DNA of 63,011 bases, from positions 1 through 63,011 of the forward strand of contig CAJXFK010000004.1 in the NCBI GenBank assembly GCA_913052575.1, in the 5' to 3' direction. The notes below the pieces were generated by a model. That model saw only the letters and a list, made by a program, of their open reading frames with translations, was not told the origin of the DNA and made no database searches. The stretch is from an uncultured Planctomycetaceae bacterium (GTDB lineage Bacteria; Planctomycetota; Planctomycetia; Pirellulales; UBA1268). Below are positions 44,088-52,884 of this stretch, piece by piece (within the stretch, counting starts at the first letter, position 1; every line of letters starts with the position of its first letter). Position numbers and translations under genes: made by a program.

Positions 44088-44286
44088 TTCATTTCCTCGG
44101 TGAGAGATCTCAATATCGCAGTAATGAGAAGAGGCTAACGAGAAAACTTATCCAATCTCAACGCCAGTTCGTTCATGAACATGTTAATTCACTGTTCTGA
44201 AGTGGTACCCAGCATCAAATTTTGTTTAGCGTGGTAGGATGGAGAAAAGAGGCTGTTTTGCGTAGTTGTTATGTCAGGGAGCCATA

Positions 44287-45357
44287 GTGACTGCGTTTCG
44301 AGTTGACTACCATAGGTGCTGGGGAATGAGTAACCAAAAGAGCCGTTCAGAATTTTCCAGGAATGTTTCTCATGGGCTGCCATCAAGTTGGGATTGGCGA
44401 CAACCGGTAATTGTTGGCGTTTCTGGAGGGGCGGATAGTATGGCTCTCTTGCATAGTTTGGCGGAGCTTTCGAGAGGAGAGAAAAGCCCGGCATTAGTCG
44501 TAGCGCATGTTGAGTACGATCTTCGTTCAGAGGCAAGTCGTGATAGAGAATTTGTCGTTGAGCAGGCTAAGCGACTTGGCTTTCCTTGTCACTGGAAAAA
44601 AGTTTGTATGCAAAGTGTCCCGAGGATACAGCAAGGTGATGGCACTGAGGCCTTAGCACGACATCTTCGGTATGATTTTTTTACACAATTAGCGTTCGAC
44701 ATTGGCGCACGTCATGTCGCACTAGGACACACCCGCGATGATCAAGCAGAGACAATTTTACATCGTTTGCTGCGAGGAACGGGACTCGGAGGTGTAATGG
44801 GCATGCCTGCTTCTCGAGAACTTAGTGAAGGGGTGAGTCTCGTTCGCCCTATGTTACAGGTCAGGAGGCAGCACGCTCGTGATTTCCTTCAGGCGATCGG
44901 ACAAAATTGGCGGGAGGATGAGTCTAATAATCAGGTGCATTTTTCCAGGAACTTTCTTCGCCACCGAGTGCTTGCAGAAGTCGAAAGTGGTCCTTATCCT
45001 GCCGCCATTGAGGCTTTGGTTAGATTTGGGGAGCAGGCAAGTGCAGAAATGTCATCTCGTTTACAAAAAATAGAGGCAGTGATTGAAAAAAGTGTTGAGC
45101 AAAAAATTGATGGAAGAATATTGATTCACCAGAGAGGAATCGGTGATGACCGTACGATTGTGCCTGCAACACTGATTGAAATCTGGAAAAGACAAGGTTG
45201 GCCACGTCAGGAACTTTCCAGCAAACATCTCAATCAACTGACCGAAATGATTTTTAATGGATTTTTCGAAGATGCATCTGTTCCGAAGGCAGTTGACTTA
45301 CCGGGCGGAATTCATGCCCGTCTCTTAGCTGGTGGTGTTTCACTTCAGCAGAAATGA
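44287..45357 (+). CDS. tilS: tRNA(Ile)-lysidine synthetase
   Basis: TilS modifies C34 of tRNA-Ile(CAU) to lysidine so it reads AUA. The 356-residue product has the PP-loop VGVSGGADSMALLHSL (near 42-57), ALGHTRDDQAETILHRLLRG, and GLGGVMGMP. It ends soon after the middle domain, so the C-terminal TilS domain is short or missing compared with longer members. GTG 44287 was chosen because AGGGAG (44276-44281) lies five bases upstream; ATG 44326 (MSNQKS) is an alternative. The next gene starts after 262 bases with no gene between. Confidence 0.9.
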   Translation: MTAFRVDYHRCWGMSNQKSRSEFSRNVSHGLPSSWDWRQPVIVGVSGGADSMALLHSLAELSRGEKSPALVVAHVEYDLRSEASRDREFVVEQAKRLGFPCHWKKVCMQSVPRIQQGDGTEALARHLRYDFFTQLAFDIGARHVALGHTRDDQAETILHRLLRGTGLGGVMGMPASRELSEGVSLVRPMLQVRRQHARDFLQAIGQNWREDESNNQVHFSRNFLRHRVLAEVESGPYPAAIEALVRFGEQASAEMSSRLQKIEAVIEKSVEQKIDGRILIHQRGIGDDRTIVPATLIEIWKRQGWPRQELSSKHLNQLTEMIFNGFFEDASVPKAVDLPGGIHARLLAGGVSLQQK

Positions 45358-45619
45358 CAGGCCTTTCCCGTGTTTTTTGGTTGATTTTCCAATTAAAGGG
45401 ATCCTTCAACCGTGAAAAAGCCGTCTTGGATCTGCTTTTGTGATCTTTTTGTTAACGCTGCTACGACTCCGTGGGATGCGGGGGTTAGTTAGTCGTTATG
45501 GTTTGCGAAGAGTGGGGTGTTCTTTGACCACATTGGGGCCTTGACCGCTAGCAGGAGTCATTTCTATCGTCTCCCGTCCGTACCTTTCCATCGGCAGACT
45601 TTTAATCTTAAGGTTCCGT

Positions 45620-48600
45620 GTGAACAGTCTCTCAGGCCTGCTCTGGTCGCTCGTCCGCTGGGCTATCCCGATTACATTTGCTGGAGTTGTAGCAGCGATA
45701 GCTGTTGGAACGAGCCGCATTAATGAAGAGATCTGTGCGCATGTTGAGGACGTTCTAGCTAAGCGTTTTCCGCATCTAGAGGTCGATGTGCAGCAAGCAC
45801 ATATTGATCCCGGCAAAGAAATAGTAATTCGTGGATTGTCACTTATCGATAAGAACATGCCTGACAATTGGCAACAAATTCTACGAGTTGATGAAGTTCA
45901 TCTCGCATGTGATGCCACCTTGGCTACTCTTGCACTGGGACAGCCAAAAATTGATTCTGTTCGAGTCGTTCGACCAACAGTCCATGCCGTCCATTTTAAA
46001 GACGGTAGTTGGAACGTCGAAAAACTAATTGGGGATTCAGCGTCAAATATCGCGATTCCCGTTTCTGTCGAAGCAGCCACAATACTATATGAAGATGCAG
46101 AGACCTCTTTTCAAGAAACGTTTCAGCAAGGTCGACTGGAGTTAGGACCAGCCGTTGATAACCAGGGAACGACATGGTCAACAATACGCCTTGCTCTTAC
46201 TGGTCAGACGGTCGAGCAACTAACAGTTACCGGGGCTGTTTCTCTCTCTACTAAACAGTTTGAGTTAGAGGCATCGCTTCGAGAACTTGATTTTCAGCCA
46301 CAACTAGTTGCTCTGCTTCCTGAGCGACTCGTGAAAGACAGGTGGTGGAGAGAATCCGTCGATAGTCTGAGTATGCAACTTTCTTTCTCATTGTCTGCCA
46401 GTGGTTCGATGGACAATCTTGCGAATGCAATGTTTGAGGTTGATGGCAATGTGCGTGGTGGGCGTTTTGAGCATAAGCAGTTGCCATTTCCATTGGCTGA
46501 TATTTCTGCAAGTTTTACGGCGAATCAAACAGGATTTGAAGTTAAGTCCGTGGTTGCTCGGTCAGGCGGGTCGCAGTTCCACGGCTCTATACGAGTCGAA
46601 GGATGGTCAGAGCAGTCTGATTATGAGTGTCTTGTCGAAGCAGAACAGCTCGTAGTGGGCAGGCAATGGCAACCATTTCTACCACCTGATTTACAAAGCC
46701 ATTGGCAAAAACTATTGCCTGAAGGAGAGGTGGATTTTCGTGCTGAAGTAATGCGAAAAAAAGGTAATACGATACCAAAAGTATCGCTGCGTTGTCGTAA
46801 CGTTTCATTAACTCATTATCGTTTTCCCTACCGTCTTGATAGGACCGTCGGTACTGTGATATTGAATAATAAGCAACTCACAATGCATTTGACAGGACAG
46901 GCTGGTGGAAATCCTGTTCAGGTAAATGGACAAATGCAACTAACCGATGCTGGTTCGATTGGGCATATTGAAGTTCGTGGTCGAGAAATGCCGATCGACG
47001 AACGGTTATTGACTGCAATGCCAGCTCGAGGAGCAGAAATACTCGAACGCCTCCATGCAAGCGGAACGTTCGATTTTATTTTTCGCCAGGATCGTTCACC
47101 TGACTTCCCGAAGGGCCACTTTAACTCACTCGACATCAGGCTTCTCGATTGCACCCTTAAAGATGTTAGATTTCCTTACCCGTTAACCGGCGTGCAGGGG
47201 TCAGTCGTCATGAGTGGAGACAATTGGACTCTCACTGGACTGACAGGTCGAAATGATACCGGCATTGTCAAATGTTCCGGTCACCTTGATCGGCGTTCTG
47301 GAGATCGAGGCGTGCTCACTCTTGAATTAGATGGGAGCGAAGTCGTTCTCGATCAAGAATTGCGAGACGCTCTTCCTGTCGGCATCCGAGGGTTCTGGGA
47401 TGACCTCGCGCCACGAGGTAAGGCAGACTTTGTTGCAACTGTAAAACATGTCGTTGGACAGCATAAGACAGAGGTTATTCTGGATGCAACTCCCCATTCG
47501 AGCACAGTATCAATTGAACCAGCCTGGTTTCCGTATCGTTTGGAGCAACTGCAAGGAAAACTTACCTGGAACAATGGTCTGCTTCAGTTAGTTGGCTGGC
47601 GGGGTGTTCATGCGAGAACAACGGTCTCTACGGAAGGCAACTGCCGGTTTCTCCCTGATGGAAGTTGGCATGTTTCGCTTTCTCATTTGTCGGCGGATCG
47701 GTTTAGAGCCGACCATGAGCTGTTGCGTGCTTTGCCGGATGGCTTGCAGAAAGCATTGTCTACAATAGGCCCCAATGGACTCCTGTCGATCGATGGTAGC
47801 CTTGATATTTATTCGACAAATGTCGAACAGGAAGAACCCCGCAAGCGTCGGTGTGCGGCGTCTTGGAATTGCCATCTTGATGTGGAGCAAGGATGTTTTG
47901 GTGTAGGAGTGGCACTCAATAATGTGCACGGTGGTCTGAATCTTCGTGGGAGTACAGATGGACAAAGATGGTCTGCAAATGGAGAAGTAGATCTTGATAG
48001 TGCAATTTGGCAAGGGGTTCAGTTGACTCAGATAAGAGGACCTATCCTCATGGATCAGTCCGGAGTGCGGTTCGGCGCGATGACAGTATCAGATGGCATG
48101 ACCCCGCGGCGACTTTCTGCAAAGGTCGCCGGTGGAAAATTAGAGGTAGATGGTATGTCGTCTTCGTCAGGGCTTGGGGGGTTTACGGTCGCAGCATCTC
48201 TGGTCGATGCAGACCTTGAGCGAATTGCTTGTGATACTCGAGGAACACCTCATCGGTTTAAAGGAAGAGTCTTCGGGTCAGTTGAGATAAGCGGCACTCG
48301 GGCTGGGACTCATTCGTTACGTGGTCATGGTCAGTTGCGGCTACGTGATGCAGATGTCTACGAACTCCCTCTCGTTGTTGCCATGCTAAAAATGCTACGA
48401 GTAAAAGCTCCTGATCGAAGTGCTTTTGGCTCAAGCTTCACTCAGTTTCGTATTGCCGGCCCCCACGCTTATCTTGATGAAATCGAGTTAGCGGGTGATG
48501 CAATTAGTCTCGTTGGAAACGGGGAGGTCGGCTTTGATGGTGATGTTCAGATGACATTTCGATCAATCATGGGAGATGCAGAAGAGCAACTTCCGGCGAT

Positions 48601-48808
48601 GAAGCGCATGCTCGGTGGGGCCAGCGGTCAATTCCTTCTTTTGCACGTTGACGGCACTCTTGATTCACCCGAGTTGTCAACAGAGGCATTTCCGACACTT
48701 GCCGCTGCTATACAAAAGCTACAATCACAGCGATTGGAAAAGTCTAAATTTCGTCGAACAGCGAGTCGACCATTACAGCCTGAGGCAAAAACTCAGGGCG
48801 GATTATAA
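45620..48808 (+). CDS. AsmA-like membrane-anchored protein
   Basis: The 1062-residue product has one N-terminal membrane segment (about 9-30) and a long body with repeated beta-rich segments of AsmA/DUF3971 type, such as LRELDFQPQL, GQMQLTDAGSIGHIEVRG and the C-terminal block ending in DVQMTFRSIMGD and LDGTLDSPELSTE-like sequence. AsmA-like proteins are thought to move lipids between membranes or modulate envelope assembly. The C-terminal part (about 900-1035) is the most recognisable. Start is GTG 45620 behind AAGG. It lies between tilS and dapF; function here is inferred only from family. Confidence 0.75.
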   Translation: MNSLSGLLWSLVRWAIPITFAGVVAAIAVGTSRINEEICAHVEDVLAKRFPHLEVDVQQAHIDPGKEIVIRGLSLIDKNMPDNWQQILRVDEVHLACDATLATLALGQPKIDSVRVVRPTVHAVHFKDGSWNVEKLIGDSASNIAIPVSVEAATILYEDAETSFQETFQQGRLELGPAVDNQGTTWSTIRLALTGQTVEQLTVTGAVSLSTKQFELEASLRELDFQPQLVALLPERLVKDRWWRESVDSLSMQLSFSLSASGSMDNLANAMFEVDGNVRGGRFEHKQLPFPLADISASFTANQTGFEVKSVVARSGGSQFHGSIRVEGWSEQSDYECLVEAEQLVVGRQWQPFLPPDLQSHWQKLLPEGEVDFRAEVMRKKGNTIPKVSLRCRNVSLTHYRFPYRLDRTVGTVILNNKQLTMHLTGQAGGNPVQVNGQMQLTDAGSIGHIEVRGREMPIDERLLTAMPARGAEILERLHASGTFDFIFRQDRSPDFPKGHFNSLDIRLLDCTLKDVRFPYPLTGVQGSVVMSGDNWTLTGLTGRNDTGIVKCSGHLDRRSGDRGVLTLELDGSEVVLDQELRDALPVGIRGFWDDLAPRGKADFVATVKHVVGQHKTEVILDATPHSSTVSIEPAWFPYRLEQLQGKLTWNNGLLQLVGWRGVHARTTVSTEGNCRFLPDGSWHVSLSHLSADRFRADHELLRALPDGLQKALSTIGPNGLLSIDGSLDIYSTNVEQEEPRKRRCAASWNCHLDVEQGCFGVGVALNNVHGGLNLRGSTDGQRWSANGEVDLDSAIWQGVQLTQIRGPILMDQSGVRFGAMTVSDGMTPRRLSAKVAGGKLEVDGMSSSSGLGGFTVAASLVDADLERIACDTRGTPHRFKGRVFGSVEISGTRAGTHSLRGHGQLRLRDADVYELPLVVAMLKMLRVKAPDRSAFGSSFTQFRIAGPHAYLDEIELAGDAISLVGNGEVGFDGDVQMTFRSIMGDAEEQLPAMKRMLGGASGQFLLLHVDGTLDSPELSTEAFPTLAAAIQKLQSQRLEKSKFRRTASRPLQPEAKTQGGL

Positions 48809-48968
48809 CCACGGCCATAAATGTGAATGTATGCCCTATATAAGGACGCATGGTAGAGCGTGATATTCTTGTGAAGCCTTGATGATTAGCTGCCGGCTGA
48901 AGGATAAGATGATAGTGGTTAGGTGTCAGTTTGTGTCAAAATGCATTTATAGAAGAAGTGAGGCAAAG

Positions 48969-49904
48969 GTGACGCAGGGTGAAAGAATAAATCATAAGGG
49001 TCTTTCGTTCATAAAAATGCACGGATTAGGAAATGACTATATATACATTGATCGATTTACTGAGTCGGCGTCATTTGATCCAGCCGTCCTTGCTCCTTTA
49101 CTTGCCGATCGTCATCGCGGCATAGGCGGAGACGGCCTGATACTGGTCGAGCCGTCAAACAAAGCAACAGCAAGAATGCGGATGTTTAATGCGGATGGTA
49201 GTGAATCAGAGATGTGTGGAAATGGCGTACGGTGCGTGGGTCACATAGTTGTTTCGCGAGGCTACGCAGCCGCTGGTGACTTGACGATTGAAACGGGACG
49301 TGGCGTTCTCGGAATGACCGTATCACCAGTAAGTTCGAAGGTGAGTCAGGTTCGAGTCGATATGGGACAGCCGCTCCTGCACCCAGACGACATACCAGTC
49401 AATTCTGCTTCGATGACAGATTCCATCGTAGACGCCGCTGCTTCAGTCCTTGGTGACCACTCTGCCTGGTGGGACTCATCTTCATTGGATTCTCGCATGA
49501 CGTGTGTTTCGATGGGGAATCCTCATGTGATCTTTTATTGTGGTGATACTGAAAAAGTGCCATTGGAAATGATTGGACCACTTGTCGAAAACCATACTTT
49601 TTTTCCTCACCGAGTGAACGTCCATTTTGTTCAATGCAAGTCACGCGATCGGGTAAAGATGGTGACATGGGAACGTGGGAGTGGCCCTACTCAAGCATGC
49701 GGTACAGGTGCCTCTGCGGTATGTGTTGCAGGGAGGCTCACGGGTCGTACAAACGAAGTCATTCAGGCAGAGTTGCCTGGAGGGGAGTTGGAACTGTCTT
49801 GGGACATGAATGGTCCTGTGTTCATGTCTGGTCCCGCAGAAGAAGTGTTCCTGGGAGTCTGGCAGGGCTTAGGTTCGTTGTTATCTGGTTCTCATGGTGG
49901 TTAG
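48969..49904 (+). CDS. dapF: Diaminopimelate epimerase
   Basis: DapF turns LL- into meso-diaminopimelate for lysine and peptidoglycan synthesis. The 311-residue product begins close to KMHGLGNDYIYIDRF. Both catalytic Cys are present: MCGNGVRCVG and ACGTGASAVCVAGRL. GTG 48969 was chosen because GTGAGG (48958-48963) lies just upstream; the open frame reaches back to 48879 but that part is not conserved-looking. The presence of dapF supports a peptidoglycan-type cell wall, as now accepted for planctomycetes. A DUF374 gene follows after 80 bases. Confidence 0.94.
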   Translation: MTQGERINHKGLSFIKMHGLGNDYIYIDRFTESASFDPAVLAPLLADRHRGIGGDGLILVEPSNKATARMRMFNADGSESEMCGNGVRCVGHIVVSRGYAAAGDLTIETGRGVLGMTVSPVSSKVSQVRVDMGQPLLHPDDIPVNSASMTDSIVDAAASVLGDHSAWWDSSSLDSRMTCVSMGNPHVIFYCGDTEKVPLEMIGPLVENHTFFPHRVNVHFVQCKSRDRVKMVTWERGSGPTQACGTGASAVCVAGRLTGRTNEVIQAELPGGELELSWDMNGPVFMSGPAEEVFLGVWQGLGSLLSGSHGG

Positions 49905-49984
49905 ACACGTTTTAAATGTGGGGTTTTACATCGTGTTTTCACAAGAATCTTTCAGCGGGTCAATGTTCGAGTGGTAAAAGGTCG

Positions 49985-50818
49985 ATGAAATCTGCCATGA
50001 AAGTACAATCTCATTTGGCGATAGGTAGCTGCTCTCTGCTGGCAGCAGCAGTGATTCCTCAATGGCTGGGAACGGTCCGTTGCCGAGTGCAGTATGGTGA
50101 TCAATTAGTTGACCCTGTTCATCAAGACTTTCGTGGTTCAAAAATATATGTCTTTTGGCATGAAAATATTCTGCTCCCGCTGTTTCTGCGAGGGCATTGC
50201 AATATTGCGATGCTGCTATCTCGGCATGCGGATGCGAATGTCCTTGATCGAGTTGCACGGATGATGGGCTTTGGTGTTGTTCGTGGAAGTACTTTTCGAG
50301 GCGGTTCGACCGCACTACGTGAGCTTTCTGATAGAGCCGCAACCGAAAGTCTCACAATTACTCCGGACGGTCCTCGCGGTCCGCGTCGTCGGCTTGCAAT
50401 CGGCTGTGTATTTCTAGCGAGTACTTTGAAAATACCAATCGTAGCAATGGGGTTTGGGTACGATCAGCCGTGGAGGTTAGGTACATGGGATAAATTTGCG
50501 GTGCCTCGAATTGGAAGCCGTTGTCGTGCAGTTGTTAGTCGACCGATTCATGTCCCTTCAAACCTTGACAGGGAGGGGCTGGAGGCACATCGCGTTGGCG
50601 TAGAGCAGATATTAAATTTCTTGAGTGATGATGCAGAGAGATGGGCTGTTGCCGGCGGCCGTAGGATGGGCGATCGTCCTGTCAGGCCGGAGGTTTCACG
50701 AGTCGCCAAGTGGTCTACTCGATTAGAAGGCCCACCAGGAATTTCTCTTGCCGAGGAGTTTGCACGATTAAAAATCTTCCCGCCCGTGGATTCAGAGGCC
50801 CTTGAACTGTTGGGATAA
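49985..50818 (+). CDS. DUF374 lysophospholipid acyltransferase-like protein
   Basis: The 277-residue product matches DUF374, a branch of the LpxL/LpxM-like or PlsC-like acyltransferases. Motifs are VFWHENILLPLF (near 52), SRHADANVLDRVARMMGF, RGSTFRGGSTALREL and LTITPDGPRGPRRR. The role is probably acylation of a membrane lipid at the inner membrane. A short N-terminal hydrophobic segment (about 9-24) could anchor it. ATG 49985 was chosen over TTG/ATG starts upstream because AAAAGG lies before it. It converges with the PDZ gene (24-base gap). Confidence 0.85.
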   Translation: MKSAMKVQSHLAIGSCSLLAAAVIPQWLGTVRCRVQYGDQLVDPVHQDFRGSKIYVFWHENILLPLFLRGHCNIAMLLSRHADANVLDRVARMMGFGVVRGSTFRGGSTALRELSDRAATESLTITPDGPRGPRRRLAIGCVFLASTLKIPIVAMGFGYDQPWRLGTWDKFAVPRIGSRCRAVVSRPIHVPSNLDREGLEAHRVGVEQILNFLSDDAERWAVAGGRRMGDRPVRPEVSRVAKWSTRLEGPPGISLAEEFARLKIFPPVDSEALELLG

Positions 50819-50842
50819 TTTCTTGACTGTTCCGTGTAAGAT

Positions 50843-52450
50843 TCAAAGAAGTTTTCGGTATGGGTTTTGACCCTGAGTCTGTTTCTGCTCAAGTTCTTCG
50901 ATCCTCTGTCGCAATCGCAAGATTTCCTCATGCATGAGTTGTATCTCCGTTTTCAGCACAATCGTGTTAGCAGTCACGCTGCCATTTTTTTCTCGAAGGA
51001 GATTCGCACGTGTTGATTCAGTTAATTGCCGTCGAACTGTCTGGGGTGTTGGGTTTTGAAAGGGTGGATTGTTGGCAGGTACACCGATGAGAGCCTGCTC
51101 GAGAGCTGGGTCGATACTCTGTAATGCGACACGAGTCTGTTTTGATTGGCCGCCGGGTAGGATGTACTGGAGTGAAACCTGAGTACCTGGTGCTGTATTT
51201 TTTACAAAACGGTTTAGTTCATCAGGTGTTCGCACGGGCTGATTTCCAAACGCAACAATGACACTTCCCGGTGGTAGGCCTGCATTAGATGCCGGAAGGC
51301 TTTCTACAACTCCGAAGACATAGGCTCCTGTTTGGTTTGGCAGTCGATATCTTGTTTGGGTGGCTGGATCAATCGGAAGGGTCCGGACTCCTAATGCAGT
51401 TCTGCCCCGGTACTTTTGAATTGAAGCCGTTCCAGATGGTTTGATTACAGGAGGTTGCTCAAATTTTGGCGCTTCTGAGAGAACTGTCTGTGAGGCGTTC
51501 GACGGTTGCGAATTCAACGAAGAAGAAAACCGAGATGGCGGATTCGTATCAGAAGGTTTTATTGAAGCAATAGTGGGTAGGGGTGGCTTGGTGGTTGGTT
51601 GATCTGGCCGAACATCTGGTCGAGGATTCGCTGGCGTTGCAAAAATACGAGTCTGGGTCGGTGGTTGAGTAAATCGAGAGGCATTTCCTGAGGCAGAAGA
51701 ATCACTTTTGTCTGCTAGCTGAGGCAGCGGAACAGAAGTGGGTGTGCGGCTTTCGAGAGGCCGGGTACGAGCAGTCATAGTGACTTCATTGACACCCTCA
51801 GTTCGGCCAATCAGGGCACGTACCTCCTTATTGGGTGGAATTGCGGCAAGTAGTGCCGCAAGTTGATCGGCTGTTTGAACAGGTTCGCCATCGATAGCCA
51901 AGAGCACGTCCTGAGCCTTAATGCCTACCTGCATTGCTGGGCTTGGGTCAGAAACTTTCACGATGACGAGTCTTCCGGTGATAATTGAGTCATCAACAAT
52001 AAGCCCTAACCAACCAGAGCCCTGAGGCCCCTTTTTAATTTCCGGAGATTTCTTTTCTGGTTGTTTTGCTTTAGCTTTCTGTTCACTATTAGGCTCTTCA
52101 CTATCGTGATTTGTTATTTCAGATGATTCTTTCGGGCTTTTAGTGACTTCTTTCTCGGTTGTTGTAGCAGCCTTTTCTGGTGGGCTCAGTTGACTCGATG
52201 CCTGAGTCGTCTGATTCTCAGGGTCTTGAGCATTGTAATTATCAGAATTTTTGCCGTTGTCTGAGTGAAGTGGTATTTGGAGTGGTTCTCCAATCGAAAT
52301 ATCCTCCGCTTCAAGGTTGCTAAGAGTTTCTTCAGCAAGCGAAGACATGCTGTGAAGGATGAATAATGCCAAGACCGCAGTCATAGTACAGGTGAAAAAC
52401 CAGTGATTTGACTTGGCACTATCGCAACAACCAGAAAAGCATTTCAGCAT
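50843..52450 (-). CDS. Membrane-anchored two-PDZ protein
   Basis: The 535-residue product has an N-terminal hydrophobic segment (about 18-38), a charged low-complexity linker, a first PDZ-like domain at about 145-225 (GWLGLIVDD, PSPAMQVGIKAQDVLLAIDG), a Ser/Pro-rich linker, a second PDZ-like domain at about 348-430 (GVRTLPIDP, ASNAGLPPGSVIVAFGNQPV), and a C-terminal coiled coil (about 500-525, IQLMHEEILRLRQRIEELEQ). No protease domain is present, so it is not an HtrA protease; it may be a scaffold. It diverges from dnaA. Confidence 0.8.
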   Translation of the reverse strand: MLKCFSGCCDSAKSNHWFFTCTMTAVLALFILHSMSSLAEETLSNLEAEDISIGEPLQIPLHSDNGKNSDNYNAQDPENQTTQASSQLSPPEKAATTTEKEVTKSPKESSEITNHDSEEPNSEQKAKAKQPEKKSPEIKKGPQGSGWLGLIVDDSIITGRLVIVKVSDPSPAMQVGIKAQDVLLAIDGEPVQTADQLAALLAAIPPNKEVRALIGRTEGVNEVTMTARTRPLESRTPTSVPLPQLADKSDSSASGNASRFTQPPTQTRIFATPANPRPDVRPDQPTTKPPLPTIASIKPSDTNPPSRFSSSLNSQPSNASQTVLSEAPKFEQPPVIKPSGTASIQKYRGRTALGVRTLPIDPATQTRYRLPNQTGAYVFGVVESLPASNAGLPPGSVIVAFGNQPVRTPDELNRFVKNTAPGTQVSLQYILPGGQSKQTRVALQSIDPALEQALIGVPANNPPFQNPTPQTVRRQLTESTRANLLREKNGSVTANTIVLKTEIQLMHEEILRLRQRIEELEQKQTQGQNPYRKLL

Positions 52451-52486
52451 AGTGACTTACCCAAAGGAGCACGGGGAACACAGTAA

Positions 52487-52501
52487 TCACTAGTCTAGTG
52501 A
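52487..52501. repeat. Perfect palindrome TCACTAG-T-CTAGTGA
   Basis: Seven-base arms (52487-52493 and 52495-52501) surround a single central T. It lies 37 bases before the ATG of the PDZ gene on the minus strand. The one-base centre disfavours an RNA hairpin and favours a DNA operator for a dimeric repressor or activator. Confidence 0.6.
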
Positions 52502-52505
52502 ACTT

Positions 52506-52526
52506 CACCTCCGTTTTCAGGAGGTG
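52506..52526. repeat. Perfect inverted repeat CACCTCC/GGAGGTG
   Basis: CACCTCC (52506-52512) and GGAGGTG (52520-52526) flank a seven-base loop. In a plus-strand RNA the 3' arm contains a Shine-Dalgarno-like GGAGG masked by its anti-SD-like complement, but no start codon follows closely. In the minus-strand leader it is 56 bases before the PDZ gene start. It could be an operator or an RNA hairpin. Confidence 0.5.
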
Positions 52527-52541
52527 GGAGCAAACCAAGCT

Positions 52542-52559
52542 AAATTCGATCAAATTCGA
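52542..52559. repeat. Direct repeat of AAATTCGA at 10-bp spacing
   Basis: AAATTCGA occurs at 52542-52549 and 52552-52559, about one helical turn apart, and a partial third (AAAATCC) follows. Sites spaced by one turn are typical of cooperative DNA binding. Confidence 0.45.
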
Positions 52560-52637
52560 ACAAAATCCCGGTCCGAAGAACCTCCTCGAACTCCGTTAGA
52601 CAGTTGTTTCCCATGGTTCAAAAAATCCCATCGATTG

Positions 52638-52678
52638 AATCCACATATTTTCCACCAATGGTTTTTTCATTGTGGAAC
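52638..52678. promoter_or_regulatory. Cluster of TCCAC (DnaA-box-like) sites
   Basis: Three sites share TCCAC: AATCCACA (52638-52645), TTTTCCACC (52648-52656) and, inverted, TTGTGGAAC (52670-52678). Each differs from the E. coli box TTATCCACA at two or three positions. The second and third also form a hairpin or dyad (52651-52676) of nine pairs with one bulge around a GTTTTTT loop. They lie 40-80 bases upstream of the dnaA -35 box. Confidence 0.5.
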
Positions 52679-52717
52679 CACTAGACCGTCATGAACAGCG
52701 TTTATTCGTGCGAGTGT

Positions 52718-52745
52718 TTGACAGCAACGCTAGCACTTTTATACT
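52718..52745 (+). promoter_or_regulatory. Sigma-70-type promoter for dnaA
   Basis: A perfect -35 TTGACA (52718-52723) and -10 TATACT (52740-52745, five of six) are separated by 16 bases. This is the best promoter match in the window. Transcription would begin near 52752, giving a leader of about 135 bases before the dnaA start. Confidence 0.65.
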
Positions 52746-52884
52746 CAGCCGCCGAGCGGGAACATTTCTGTGTCATGAAAATCAATCATGAATAATATCG
52801 AGAGATGAACTTGGTCAAAGCTGAATAATTGGTTGCGTCGGATTAGAGCCGGGTGCTGCCCCGGGACATGGAGTGTCGTAAAAC

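Larger units (their letters stand above)
52451..52884. promoter_or_regulatory. 434-bp intergenic region between the PDZ gene and dnaA
   Basis: No gene is visible here. From left to right it holds a perfect dyad (52487-52501), a second perfect dyad (52506-52526), a 10-bp-spaced direct repeat (52542-52559), a cluster of three TCCAC boxes with a hairpin (52638-52678), and a near-consensus promoter for dnaA (52718-52745). The combination suggests control of dnaA, of the PDZ gene, or both, and the region is a candidate replication origin or DnaA autoregulation site. Confidence 0.6.
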
